The translations under genes were made by a program, and so were the position numbers. Shown in pieces: positions 15,605-26,921 of a DNA stretch of 64,000 bases (positions are counted from its first letter, which is position 1; each line of letters opens with the position of its first letter). The stretch is from Nordella sp. HKS 07. Its GTDB lineage: Bacteria; Pseudomonadota; Alphaproteobacteria; Rhizobiales; Aestuariivirgaceae. Location: assembly GCF_011046735.1 (NCBI RefSeq), contig NZ_CP049258.1:124001-188000 (forward strand), in the 5' to 3' direction. The notes under the pieces were generated by a model. It was given only the letters and a program-made list of their open reading frames with translations, was not told the origin of the DNA and made no database searches.

Positions 15605-16465
15605 TCACGCGAAACGCTTCGCGCCCGCCACGCAGGCCACGATGCCGATCGTGACTGCGATCATTGCCGGGCTGACATATTCGCCGAGCAGCGCCGCTGA
15701 GATGACGAGGCCCATGAAGGGCTGCAGCAACTGCAGCTGGCCGACGGCCGCAATGCCACCGAGCGCTAGGCCGCGATACCAGAAGATGAAGCCCACCAGC
15801 ATGCTGAACACCGACACATAGACGAGACCCAGCCAGGCCGGCATGCCGATGCCACTCCAGCTTTGCGGCCAGAAGGCGAGAAGCAAGGCGCCCATGACGG
15901 GCAGCGCGATGACGAGGGCCCAGGAGATCACCTGCCAGCCGCCAAGCTTGCGCGAGAGGCGAGCGCCTTCCGCGTAGCCCAACCCGCAGACGATGATGGC
16001 GGCGAGCATCAGCATGTCGCCGATCGGTGCTGCGGCAATGCCTTGCGCCAGCGCGAAGCCAACCACCAGGGCGCTGCCCAGAATCGAGAACAGCCAGAAG
16101 GCCGGCTTCGGCCGCTCACCGCCCCGAATCACCGCGAAGATCGAAGTGGCGAGCGGCAGCAGGCCGATGAAAACGATCGAATGGGCGGCGGTGACGTGCT
16201 GGAGGGCCAGCGCCGTCAGCAGCGGAAAGCCGACGACCACGCCGAATGCCGTGACGATCAAGGGAACGATGTCGCTTTTCTCCGGTCGCTGCTGGCGGAA
16301 CAGGACAAGTAGAGCCCCCGCCAGAAGGGCCGCGATGGTGGCGCGCGCCACCGTGAGGAAGAGCGGATCGAAATCGAGCACCGCCGCGCGCGTCGCCGGC
16401 AGCGAGCCGCTGAAGATAACCACGCCGAGAAACCCGTTGATCCAGCCGATGGCGGTTCTGTCCAT
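15605..16465 (-). CDS. EamA/DMT-family transporter
   Basis: A 286-residue inner-membrane protein with about ten hydrophobic segments in two homologous EamA halves, for example INGFLGVVIFSGSLPATRA at the start and LVYVSVFSMLVGFIFWYRGL in the second half. The DMT superfamily exports amino acids, nucleosides or other metabolites; the substrate cannot be told. The ATG at 16465 (MDRTAIGW) is chosen because an upstream start at 16519 adds non-hydrophobic sequence crossing the operator-like region. It is divergent from a MocR regulator, a pairing that often means the regulator controls the exporter. Confidence 0.88.
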   Translation of the reverse strand: MDRTAIGWINGFLGVVIFSGSLPATRAAVLDFDPLFLTVARATIAALLAGALLVLFRQQRPEKSDIVPLIVTAFGVVVGFPLLTALALQHVTAAHSIVFIGLLPLATSIFAVIRGGERPKPAFWLFSILGSALVVGFALAQGIAAAPIGDMLMLAAIIVCGLGYAEGARLSRKLGGWQVISWALVIALPVMGALLLAFWPQSWSGIGMPAWLGLVYVSVFSMLVGFIFWYRGLALGGIAAVGQLQLLQPFMGLVISAALLGEYVSPAMIAVTIGIVACVAGAKRFA

Positions 16466-16488
16466 GGCGGCGTCTTGTGGCCGATGGC

Positions 16489-16536
16489 CTCTGGAAGCTC
16501 CAGAGACAGACGAGTACAATCAGGCTGAACTGTACT
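16489..16536. promoter_or_regulatory. Two inverted repeats between eamA-like and mocR-like genes
   Basis: Bases 16489-16505 are ctctgga-agc-tccagag. Bases 16513-16518 and 16531-16536 are agtaca and tgtact, an exact inverted repeat spaced by 12. Both lie in the 90-base gap between divergent starts and are the natural candidates for operators of the MocR-type regulator. Confidence 0.5.
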
Positions 16537-16555
16537 GGTGACAGGAGCAATACAG

Positions 16556-17977
16556 ATGGATCAGGGCGTCCCGTCGCCGCCATCACCGGCCACGCGCGTG
16601 GACCAGGTCATCGCGGCCATCCGCGACCGCATCGCCCGCCGTCTTCTGACGCCGGGCGCCCGGCTCCCCTCCATTCGCGCTTTCGCCGACAGTCAAAACG
16701 TCTCCAAGTCTACGGTGGTGGAGGCCTATGACCGCCTGGTCGCCGACGGCACGATCGCCTCGCGCCGGGGCTCCGGCTTCTATGTCTCAGGCCCCATGCC
16801 GCCCCTGGCTTTGGCCGATGTCGGGCCCAGCCTTGACCGCGCCATCGACCCGCTCTGGGTGTCGCGCCAATCGCTCGAGGCGGGCGACAGGATGTTGAAG
16901 CCCGGCTGCGGCTGGTTACCCGGGTCCTGGATGCCGGAAGAGGCACTGCGCCGTGCCATCCGCTCCTTGAGCCGGCGAGAGCACATACCCTATCTCATCG
17001 ACTACGATCGCCCGCGCGGGCTGGCGCCATTACGGCAGTTGCTGTCACGCCGCCTCGCCGACCAGGGCATCGAAGCGAAGCCCGACCAGATTCTTCTCGC
17101 GGATTCGGGCACTCAGGCGATCGACCTTCTCTGCCGCTTCCTGCTCGAGCCCGGCGACACCGTATTGGTCGATGATCCGTGCTATTTCAATTTCCTCGCC
17201 ATGCTGCGCGCCCATCGCGCCCGTGTCGTCGGCGTCGCCTACACGCCTTCTGGTCCCGATCTCGACGCCTTCGCGAAGATCCTCGCCGTTGAGCGGCCAC
17301 GCCTCTACATCACCAATTCGGCGCTGCATAACCCGACCGGCGCCTCCCTGGCCCCCGCCAATGCCCATCGCCTACTCAAGCTCGCTGAGGCGCATGGCCT
17401 CACCATCATCGAGGACAGCATCTTCGCCGATCTCGAGGCCGAGCCGGCGCCGCGTCTTGCCGCCTTTGACGGGCTTGAGCGCGTTGTCCATATCGGCAGC
17501 TTTTCGAAGACTCTGTCCGCCGCCTCGCGCTGCGGCTACATCGCCGCGCGTCCCGATTGGATCGACGGGCTCATCGACCTCAAGCTCGCGACATCCTTCG
17601 GCAGCGATCCCTTCTCGGCCGAGCTCGTCTTCACCGTCTTGAGCGATGGCGGCTACCGCAAGCATCTCGACAGTCTGCACCGGCGGCTGGCGCAAGCCAT
17701 GGGCGAGACCCTGGCACGCCTCAAGTCGCTGGGATTCACCTCGTGGATCGTGCCCAAGGGCGGCATGTTCTTGTGGTGCAGGCTTCCGGACGGCGTCGAT
17801 TCGGCCGATCTCGCGCGCCGGGCTCTTGCCGAGAATGTCGTCCTCGCGCCCGGCAATGTGTTCAGCCTGTCGCAAACGGCCGGCAGCTACATGCGCTTCA
17901 ACGTGGCCCAGTCGCGCGATGCGCGGCTCTATGCGGTGCTTGAGAAAGCGCTCGCCGGCAACCTCAGTTCACGATGA
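16556..17977 (+). CDS. MocR-type GntR/aminotransferase-fold transcriptional regulator
   Basis: A 473-residue fusion of an N-terminal GntR winged helix (about residues 13-75, PGARLPSIRAFADSQNVSKSTVVEAYD) and a class I aminotransferase-like domain (about 110-470). The PLP lysine is visible in IGSFSKTLSAASRCGY. MocR proteins use PLP or an amino-PLP adduct as a ligand and usually regulate a divergent gene. The ATG at 16556 follows aggag; a GTG at 16538 would lie inside the putative operator. The gene's 3-prime end overlaps the convergent L,D-transpeptidase by 14 bases. Confidence 0.9.
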   Translation: MDQGVPSPPSPATRVDQVIAAIRDRIARRLLTPGARLPSIRAFADSQNVSKSTVVEAYDRLVADGTIASRRGSGFYVSGPMPPLALADVGPSLDRAIDPLWVSRQSLEAGDRMLKPGCGWLPGSWMPEEALRRAIRSLSRREHIPYLIDYDRPRGLAPLRQLLSRRLADQGIEAKPDQILLADSGTQAIDLLCRFLLEPGDTVLVDDPCYFNFLAMLRAHRARVVGVAYTPSGPDLDAFAKILAVERPRLYITNSALHNPTGASLAPANAHRLLKLAEAHGLTIIEDSIFADLEAEPAPRLAAFDGLERVVHIGSFSKTLSAASRCGYIAARPDWIDGLIDLKLATSFGSDPFSAELVFTVLSDGGYRKHLDSLHRRLAQAMGETLARLKSLGFTSWIVPKGGMFLWCRLPDGVDSADLARRALAENVVLAPGNVFSLSQTAGSYMRFNVAQSRDARLYAVLEKALAGNLSSR

Positions 17978-18551
17978 CCTTGGCGCCGATCCTGGCCCGG
18001 CCATAGAGGTCGATCACATCCTCGTTGGTGAGGCGGATACAGCCTGACGAGACGGCTTGGCCGATGGTCCAGGGCTGTGCTGTCCCGTGAATGCGGTACT
18101 CGGTGCCGCCCAGATAGAGCGCCCGGGCACCCAGTGGATTATTGGGGCCGCCTTCCATGAATTCCGGCAGATCGGGCTGGCGCTCCAGCATTTCCGCGGG
18201 CGGGCGCCAATCCGGCCATTCCGCCTTGCGGCTGATGTGCTCGCTGCCCTTCCAGGTGAAGCCCTGGCGTCCGACGCCGATGCCGTAGCGCAGCGCCTTG
18301 CCGTTATTGAGCACCAGATAGAGGTAGCGCTTGCGCGTCTCGATGATGATCGTACCCGGGCTCTCGGCCGAGGCATAATCCACTTCCTTGCGCTTGTATT
18401 TGGGATTGGGCTTGTAGGACCAGGGGCCGACCGTGAAATTCGTCTTGACCGCGGAATAGGCATTCGCATCCCGTTCCGCCTTGGCGGATGGCGCGAACAA
18501 AGCCAGTCCCGCAACAATAGCGATTCCCGCAACTCCCAGTGACTTCAGCAT
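17964..18551 (-). CDS. L,D-transpeptidase (YkuD family)
   Basis: A 195-residue periplasmic enzyme with a signal peptide cut near residue 24 (LALFAPSAKA). The YkuD catalytic region is seen as HGTAQPW and then SSGCIRLTNEDV, with the cysteine nucleophile in SGC. These enzymes make 3-3 peptidoglycan cross-links or attach proteins to peptidoglycan, as is frequent in Rhizobiales. Its start at 18551 faces a small secreted-protein gene across about 150 bases, and copy C of the direct-repeat motif lies in this gap. The upstream in-frame extension to 18797 is spurious. Confidence 0.9.
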   Translation of the reverse strand: MLKSLGVAGIAIVAGLALFAPSAKAERDANAYSAVKTNFTVGPWSYKPNPKYKRKEVDYASAESPGTIIIETRKRYLYLVLNNGKALRYGIGVGRQGFTWKGSEHISRKAEWPDWRPPAEMLERQPDLPEFMEGGPNNPLGARALYLGGTEYRIHGTAQPWTIGQAVSSGCIRLTNEDVIDLYGRARIGAKVIVN

Positions 18552-18625
18552 TCTGTCCCGCCCCAGTAAGCCAAGCCTGATCCGATTCAACGCCGCACGC
18601 CCCCCGGCCGTCAAGCCGGCGCTGT

Positions 18626-18663
18626 AGATGAACGGCAGATGAACGGCCTGTTCAGGGTTGATT
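18626..18663. promoter_or_regulatory. Direct-repeat regulatory motif, copy C
   Basis: Two identical 11-base units agatgaacggc sit side by side (18626-18636 and 18637-18647), followed by ctgttcagggttgatt. Similarity to copy B continues into the leader (gtggca then acgctg). It lies between the L,D-transpeptidase start on the minus strand and a secreted-protein gene at 18704. Confidence 0.7.
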
Positions 18664-18703
18664 TTCCGCCGCTGTGGCAAATTGGTCACGCTGGAGTACC
18701 GCC

Positions 18704-19030
18704 ATGTCGAATCGTTGTCCCATTTTGATCGCCGCCGCCGTGAGTTTCGCCTGCTTCTCCGGGCTTCCGGCCCAGGCGGATTCCACTTTGCGCACATTCT
18801 TCAACCCGCAGGTCTACGGCAAGCCGGTCGCTCTGTGCATGTCGGACCGCGCCAGCTGCGGCAAGCCCACCGCCGACGCCTGGTGCCGCGAGCATGGCTT
18901 CGGCGAGGCGCTCGTCTTCGAGCGGCTTCTTACTGCCGACAAGTCGAAGGTCTTCCGCCAGATCAAATGCATCAGCCGCGAGCAGGCCGTCGCCGCCACG
19001 GCCGAGCATCCGGAAAGCGCCACGCCGTAA
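18704..19030 (+). CDS. Small secreted cysteine-containing protein of unknown function
   Basis: A 108-residue protein with a signal peptide (residues 1-25, ending GLPAQA). The mature part has four cysteines; three fall in CMSDRASCGKPTADAWC and one in FRQIKC, compatible with two disulfides in the periplasm. The ATG at 18704 follows ggag, while a GTG at 18674 would spoil the signal peptide. I do not recognise a named family. It lies downstream of copy C of the direct-repeat motif and is divergent from the L,D-transpeptidase, suggesting an envelope role. Confidence 0.65.
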   Translation: MSNRCPILIAAAVSFACFSGLPAQADSTLRTFFNPQVYGKPVALCMSDRASCGKPTADAWCREHGFGEALVFERLLTADKSKVFRQIKCISREQAVAATAEHPESATP

Positions 19031-19081
19031 TCCCGCCCTGATCGCAACTGAAAACTCACGGCCACCATTGCGTGATGGCCG

Positions 19082-19708
19082 ATGCGAAATCTTACCCGAC
19101 TCTCATTGTTCTCCTGTCTGCTCCTTGCATCGACGGGTGTCTCCGTTTGGGGCGAAACTGGCACTCCTCCAGTGCCAAGGACAGAACCCACACCTTCGGA
19201 GATCAGCGACAACAAGCTTCTCGAGAGCTGCCTCAGCTACGCTCTTGATCAGAACCCTAAATCCGCATCCGGCCGTCATCCCAAGGAGACCGCTCCTCTG
19301 GACCTGAAAGACGCCGTCGTTCCTCCAGCCCTGATAACTGAGACGGAGATCGTCGGCGATGTGCCCCCTCAAATTAGGATGTACCAGGGTCGATGGGCCC
19401 TAAGGCTTACGAATAAAACCTACATGCCCTACGCAGCCTTTGTCGAACGCCTGACCGCAACGGAGATGATCATAGCTCTTGTGATGAGACCTGAGGCGGG
19501 TCACAAGCTCGACCCAAGCAAGGGCTTTCGGCACAAGCTCGAATGGACCGGCGACGCATTTGTGGGCCGCAATATAGATTTATGGGGAGGCACGGGAACC
19601 ACGACCCTTCTGATCGGAGTATCCCAGTTCGGAGACGCCATGGTCCTGGCCGTCGAAAACAACAAAGAAGCCAATCTCCTGGGGTGCCTGTTTTCCGAGC
19701 AGCCCTGA
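19082..19708 (+). CDS. Secreted hypothetical protein
   Basis: A 208-residue protein with a signal peptide (MRNLTRLSLFSCLLLASTG, residues 1-19). The rest is a soluble domain with LTNKTYMPYAAFVERLTATEMI, and a C-terminal LLGCLFSEQP. Base composition is visibly lower in GC than the neighbours, and codon use is less biased, which may mark a recently acquired or fast-evolving gene. No family is recognised. It starts 51 bases after the previous secreted-protein gene and is followed by a palindromic repeat before carB. Confidence 0.6.
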   Translation: MRNLTRLSLFSCLLLASTGVSVWGETGTPPVPRTEPTPSEISDNKLLESCLSYALDQNPKSASGRHPKETAPLDLKDAVVPPALITETEIVGDVPPQIRMYQGRWALRLTNKTYMPYAAFVERLTATEMIIALVMRPEAGHKLDPSKGFRHKLEWTGDAFVGRNIDLWGGTGTTTLLIGVSQFGDAMVLAVENNKEANLLGCLFSEQP

Positions 19709-19736
19709 TTTTCCTGACTTTTCAACTGCGGCGCCC

Positions 19737-19853
19737 CAGATCACGATCACTTCAGGTCGAGTCGACCTGAAGTGATAAACGTGATGGGAATCTCACGTTT
19801 GGCGCGTGATCGGACGGAAAACCGGTACCTACTTTTCCTGATCACCCGCTCGG
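19737..19853. repeat. CTAG-family palindromic element, copy 2 (cttcaggtcga core)
   Basis: Starts ccagatcacgatcac (CCAG where other copies have CTAG). It contains the exact palindrome cacttcaggtcga-g-tcgacctgaagtg and the tail ggaaaaccggtacctacttttcc. It is nearly identical to the copy at 58117-58230 and lies 50 bases before the carB start. Confidence 0.75.
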
Positions 19854-19904
19854 GCTGATTCTCCTTGGCTTGGCGAGATTCCCCGTGTAGGGAACCCCCT
19901 CGCA

Positions 19905-23288
<3,384 letters not shown>

Positions 23289-23294
23289 CGCTCT

Positions 23295-23320
23295 CCCCGC
23301 ATGACTTCGGTCATGTGGGG
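23295..23320 (+). terminator. Hairpin with C(UUCG)G tetraloop after carB
   Basis: ccccgcatgac (23295-23305) pairs with gtcatgtgggg (23310-23320) across the ultra-stable tetraloop ttcg, 6 bases after the carB stop. No U-tract follows, so it may be an RNA-stabilising end or a Rho-assisted terminator. The remaining 295 bases to greA hold no recognisable gene. Confidence 0.55.
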
Positions 23321-23615
23321 CAGAAGTTCGTTCGGCGCGCATCAAACCACCCCTTACAATAGGGCAGAAGCGGTGCGAGGTCAGAAACCGCTGGCCGCAG
23401 CCGCTGCGTCCAACCCGAATTAGTCAGGCACGCGAACGACTTAACGGGACTCTTGAATTCCTCGCCGCCTTAAGCCATCTTTGTGGGCTGTTCCCTGTGA
23501 CGGCCCTTCAGGACCGTTTACGGGGAAGTTGGTTTCCGCTCACACGGATATGATTTACCCCGGCGCGGGCTGATCGCCCCGACGGAAAGAATTGAACTGA
23601 CGGAATTACGACGCC

Positions 23616-24089
23616 ATGGAAAAGATTCCAATGACCGCGGCAGGACATGCCGCCATGATGGACGAGATCAAGCACCTCAAGTCGGTGGAGCGCCCGCGCA
23701 TCATTCGCGCGATCGAGGAGGCACGCTCGCACGGCGACCTGTCGGAGAATGCGGAGTATCATGCCGCCAAGGAACAACAAGGCTGGACGGAAGCCCGCGT
23801 CGCCGAGCTCGAGGACAAGCTCAGCCGGGCCGAGGTGATCGACATCACGAAGCTGTCCGGCGACACGGTCAAATTCGGCGCCCGGGTCACTCTCGTCGAT
23901 GAGGATACCGAGGACGAGGCCGCGTATCAGATCGTCGGCGAATTCGAGGCCGATGTTAAGAAGGGCCTCATCTCCGTGAGCTCGCCCATCGCGCGCGCCA
24001 TCATCGGCAAACGCAAGGGTGATTCGGTCGAGGTCGCAACCCCGGGTGGCGGCAAGAGCTACGAGATCCTGCAGGTCAGATACAGCTGA
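23616..24089 (+). CDS. greA: Transcription elongation factor GreA
   Basis: A 157-residue protein matching GreA throughout. The N-terminal coiled coil carries the tip region [17 protein letters not shown] at about residues 40-56, whose acidic residues help RNA polymerase cleave backtracked RNA. The C-terminal FKBP-like domain contains [20 protein letters not shown] and ends [13 protein letters not shown]. The length is typical. The carB-greA order is common in Rhizobiales. The start at 23616 is preceded by a gacgga region without a strong ribosome binding site. A clear terminator follows at 24120. Confidence 0.96.
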   Translation: MEKIPMTAAGHAAMMDEIKHLKSVERPRIIRAIEEARSHGDLSENAEYHAAKEQQGWTEARVAELEDKLSRAEVIDITKLSGDTVKFGARVTLVDEDTEDEAAYQIVGEFEADVKKGLISVSSPIARAIIGKRKGDSVEVATPGGGKSYEILQVRYS

Positions 24090-24119
24090 CAGCACTGATC
24101 AGAGCAGATCGAAGTTTTC

Positions 24120-24150
24120 AAGGCCGGGCCCCTGCCCGGCCTTAATCTTT
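24120..24150 (+). terminator. Rho-independent terminator of greA
   Basis: aaggccgggc (24120-24129) pairs with gcccggcctt (24134-24143) around the loop ccct, followed by aatctttt. It lies about 30 bases after the greA stop. Confidence 0.85.
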
Positions 24151-24272
24151 TGCGATTGCCATTCTGAAGCAGCCGCCCAACCGGGATTCAAATTATGGCG
24201 ACATGATCTTGCGTCCTCAATCGGAATGGAATGGATTTCCTGTGTAGACTGGCGGTGATATAGGAAATCATC

Positions 24273-24593
24273 ATGATCACCGGCTATCACGCCCATGTCT
24301 ATTACGACGCCCCGCAGCGCGCCGAGGCGCAACGCCTCTGCGAAACCGTGCGCGACCGTTTCAGCATCGCCATGGGCCGGCTCCACGATCAAGCGGTGGG
24401 ACCGCATCCACGCGGCTCATGCCAGCTCACCGTCAGCCCCGAGCAATTCTCCGATGTCATTCAGTGGCTGATCGCCAACCGCGGCGGCTTCACCATCTTC
24501 GCCCATGCTCTGTCGGGCGACGAGATCAAGGACCACACCGATCACGTGATCTGGCTAGGGCCGTCGGAAGCGCTTGACCTTTCGAAGCTCTGA
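24273..24593 (+). CDS. DOPA 4,5-dioxygenase family protein
   Basis: A 106-residue protein of the DOPA 4,5-dioxygenase-like family. It has the metal-ligand-type motifs GYHAHVYYD near the start, GPHPRGSCQLTV in the middle, and FTIFAHALSGDEIKDHTDHVIWLG near the end, giving the expected histidines for a non-haem iron extradiol dioxygenase. Bacterial members are about this size; the physiological substrate is usually unknown. The last 39 bases overlap the 3-prime end of a convergent DUF1127 gene. No other aromatic-degradation gene adjoins it. Confidence 0.85.
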   Translation: MITGYHAHVYYDAPQRAEAQRLCETVRDRFSIAMGRLHDQAVGPHPRGSCQLTVSPEQFSDVIQWLIANRGGFTIFAHALSGDEIKDHTDHVIWLGPSEALDLSKL

Positions 24594-24755
24594 GAGCCGC
24601 GCGTCGGCAAGACCGATATCGCGCAGCATGCGCTCATTCAGGTGAGATATCCCGCTCAGGCGATGGCGTCCGAACAGAACGCTCAGCCAACTGACCAGAC
24701 CGGATACTCTAGTCTTTTCCCCGCGCCGTGCCGTCGTATTCAGAAATCTGACCAT
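24555..24755 (-). CDS. DUF1127 small protein
   Basis: A 66-residue basic protein with the DUF1127 signature LNERMLRDIGLADARLSELRK near residues 41-61 and an upstream helical segment (LVSWLSVLFGRHRLSGIS). DUF1127 proteins are short, arginine-rich and abundant in alphaproteobacteria; some have been linked to RNA turnover and to phosphate or stress metabolism. Its stop lies inside the convergent dioxygenase gene, so the two transcripts would overlap tail to tail. The start is 92 bases from the divergent Crp/Fnr gene. Confidence 0.8.
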   Translation of the reverse strand: MVRFLNTTARRGEKTRVSGLVSWLSVLFGRHRLSGISHLNERMLRDIGLADARLSELRKVKRFRRP

Positions 24756-24847
24756 CTTCAGCCTCGCTCGCTTTGTGCTAATCTTGCACCTATGCCAGCT
24801 TCATGACTGTGATCTGCCGCACAGACCATCCTGAGGAAAAAGACCAT

Positions 24848-25543
24848 ATGAGCGCCGAGACCATGCTCAAGAGCGACCCCGTATTTGCCATCATTGCGCG
24901 CACCGAGCCCTTTTCGGAGCTTTCCGATCCGCACCGGCAATCGCTCGCAAGCCTGTGCCGCATGCAGCGCTACGCCAAGGGCAATATCATCTTCAATATG
25001 GGCGAGGCGGGCGACGCGCTCTACGGCATCAAGAGCGGCCGCGTGCGTACCGCGATCCTGGGGCCGGACGGCAAGGAGATGACGCTCAACCTGTTCGGCC
25101 CGCAAGGTACCTTCGGTCTTGTCGGCTTTCTCGATGGGGGGCCGCGCATGGCGACCGCCACGGCGCTGGAGCCGTGCGAGATCTTCCGCCTGCCGCGCAC
25201 CGCTTTTCTCTCCTTCATCCATGCCCATCCGGAAGTCGCGGTGCATGTGATCGGTTATCTGTGCGGCAAGCTGCGCGAGATCAAGGCCCGGATCGGGGAA
25301 ACCGCGCTGCTGCCCCTGGCGGCCGCCCTCGCTCACCGTTTGCTGACACTCGCCGAGGATTTCGGCGACGACATCCCCTCCTCTCAGGAACAGCTGGCGA
25401 GTCTCGTCAATGCCAGCCGCGAGGCCGTCAATCGGCAATTGCAGGATTGGAAACGCCAGAACATTGTCGCGCTGCATCGCGGCGGGGTCAAAATCCTCGA
25501 CCGTGAGCGCCTGGAAGAGGAAGCGACCGATCTCGGCGCATGA
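24848..25543 (+). CDS. Crp/Fnr family transcriptional regulator
   Basis: A 231-residue regulator with a cyclic-nucleotide-type sensor domain (about residues 10-125, with FNMGEAGDALYGIKSGRVR and FGLVGFLDGGPRMATATA) and a C-terminal winged helix (about 150-225, with SSQEQLASLVNASREAVNRQL as the recognition region). No N-terminal cysteine cluster is present, so an FNR iron-sulfur oxygen sensor is unlikely. The ATG at 24848 follows gaggaaaaag; an earlier start at 24803 overlaps promoter sequence. The target genes are unknown. Confidence 0.92.
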   Translation: MSAETMLKSDPVFAIIARTEPFSELSDPHRQSLASLCRMQRYAKGNIIFNMGEAGDALYGIKSGRVRTAILGPDGKEMTLNLFGPQGTFGLVGFLDGGPRMATATALEPCEIFRLPRTAFLSFIHAHPEVAVHVIGYLCGKLREIKARIGETALLPLAAALAHRLLTLAEDFGDDIPSSQEQLASLVNASREAVNRQLQDWKRQNIVALHRGGVKILDRERLEEEATDLGA

Positions 25544-25556
25544 TCAGATTTGCGCG

Positions 25557-26852
25557 TTATGAAACTCTACAGACGAACTCTTCAAACTTCCCGTTGGCGC
25601 CCGGTCGCAGCTGGTCGCGGAGTTGAAGGACCGTCATCCGGAAGGGATATTGCAGCGCCTTCTGAACGATCTCGACAAGAGCGTCCTCCTGCTCCTTGCT
25701 GATCTCATGATCCGTCACGACCTTGAATTCGATATGATCAAGCCCGGTCTGGATCAGCTGATATTGCCGGACCGGCGCCACACTGTCGAACGCGTGGAAG
25801 CCGACCAGCGGCCAGTTGCGTGCTCCGTCGGGCAGCCGCACGAGATTGCGCTCGCGTCCCATGATGCGCCTGAGCGTCGGAAGGCCGCGTCCGCAGGCGC
25901 AAGCCGCCCCAACCTCAGCATAGTCTCCGATTTCGTAGCGGATGAGCGGCGTTGCCAGATTGACGAGATCGCTCACCACCACGCGGCCGATCTCGCCTTG
26001 CTGGCAAGGCCGCCCGTGCTCATCGAGGACTTCGACGATGAGCGCCTCCGACATGACATGGTAGAGCCCGCTCACCGGACATTGGATGGCGATCGTGCCG
26101 ACCTCCTGCGAGGAATAATTGTCCTCGATCTCGAGGCCGGTGATGACCTTCACCCGGGCGCGCAGCGCGGCCGGCACGGTTTCACCAATGGTCTTGATAT
26201 GGCGCAGGCCCCCGAGATCGAAGCCCTCGCTCTCCCAGACCGCCGCAAAGGCGGCGAGATTGTTGGGATAGACGATGAGGAATTCGGGACGAAATCGTCG
26301 CAGCAGACGCAACTGCTCGCCGATGTCGGTCGTGATCGGAATGCCCTGCGCCTGGCCGGTCGTGAACAGATCGCGCGTCGGGGCGCCCCAATCCGTCATC
26401 TCGACATATTTGCCGACATTCGCACGGATGGAGCTCATGCGGCTGCTGAACTGGCGCCTGTGCCACAGATGATCGCGGATCGTGAATGCCGACCAGTACA
26501 GGCGGTTGATCGCGGTCTTGCGGACACTGACCGGCTCGCCGGTCGAGCCTGAAGTCTTGGCCATACCGAGCGGCAGATGACGATAAGGCACCTGCTGCGC
26601 GAAAAAGCCCTCGCCCAATGCCTGCACATCGCGCCGTGACATCGGTGGGAGCTGGCGCAGGCGCTTGAGGCTGTTGAGATGGCTGAGGCCCGATGCCTTG
26701 AGCCGCGCCGCGAAAGCTGGCGAATGCGTCTTATGGTGCTCGCTGAGCGCATTGAGCTGGCGCGCCTGGCCTTCCGCCAGAGTCGCCGGCTCCAGCCATT
26801 GCGTCGCCTCGAGCTGGGCAAGGAGCGCCGTCAGAACGGCATTGTCGCCCAT
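25557..26852 (-). CDS. PaaK-like adenylate-forming (phenylacetate-CoA ligase family) protein
   Basis: A 431-residue member of the ANL superfamily branch that includes phenylacetate-CoA ligase and coenzyme F390 synthetase. The phosphate loop is seen as MAKTSGSTGEPVSV near residues 92-105. YSSQEVGTIAIQCP near 240 and IRYEIGDYAEVG near 300 are the acyl- and ATP-binding motifs. No phenylacetate degradation genes are adjacent, so it may activate a different acid or act in surface polymer synthesis. A methyltransferase-like gene precedes it by 69 bases on the same strand. It converges with the Crp/Fnr gene. Confidence 0.82.
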   Translation of the reverse strand: MGDNAVLTALLAQLEATQWLEPATLAEGQARQLNALSEHHKTHSPAFAARLKASGLSHLNSLKRLRQLPPMSRRDVQALGEGFFAQQVPYRHLPLGMAKTSGSTGEPVSVRKTAINRLYWSAFTIRDHLWHRRQFSSRMSSIRANVGKYVEMTDWGAPTRDLFTTGQAQGIPITTDIGEQLRLLRRFRPEFLIVYPNNLAAFAAVWESEGFDLGGLRHIKTIGETVPAALRARVKVITGLEIEDNYSSQEVGTIAIQCPVSGLYHVMSEALIVEVLDEHGRPCQQGEIGRVVVSDLVNLATPLIRYEIGDYAEVGAACACGRGLPTLRRIMGRERNLVRLPDGARNWPLVGFHAFDSVAPVRQYQLIQTGLDHIEFKVVTDHEISKEQEDALVEIVQKALQYPFRMTVLQLRDQLRPGANGKFEEFVCRVS

Positions 26853-26921
26853 TCTGATCGGGGGCCAGAGCGCCCCTTCGACATCCGATCTTTGCGGAGC
26901 GTTCTTCAGATGCGCCCAACC

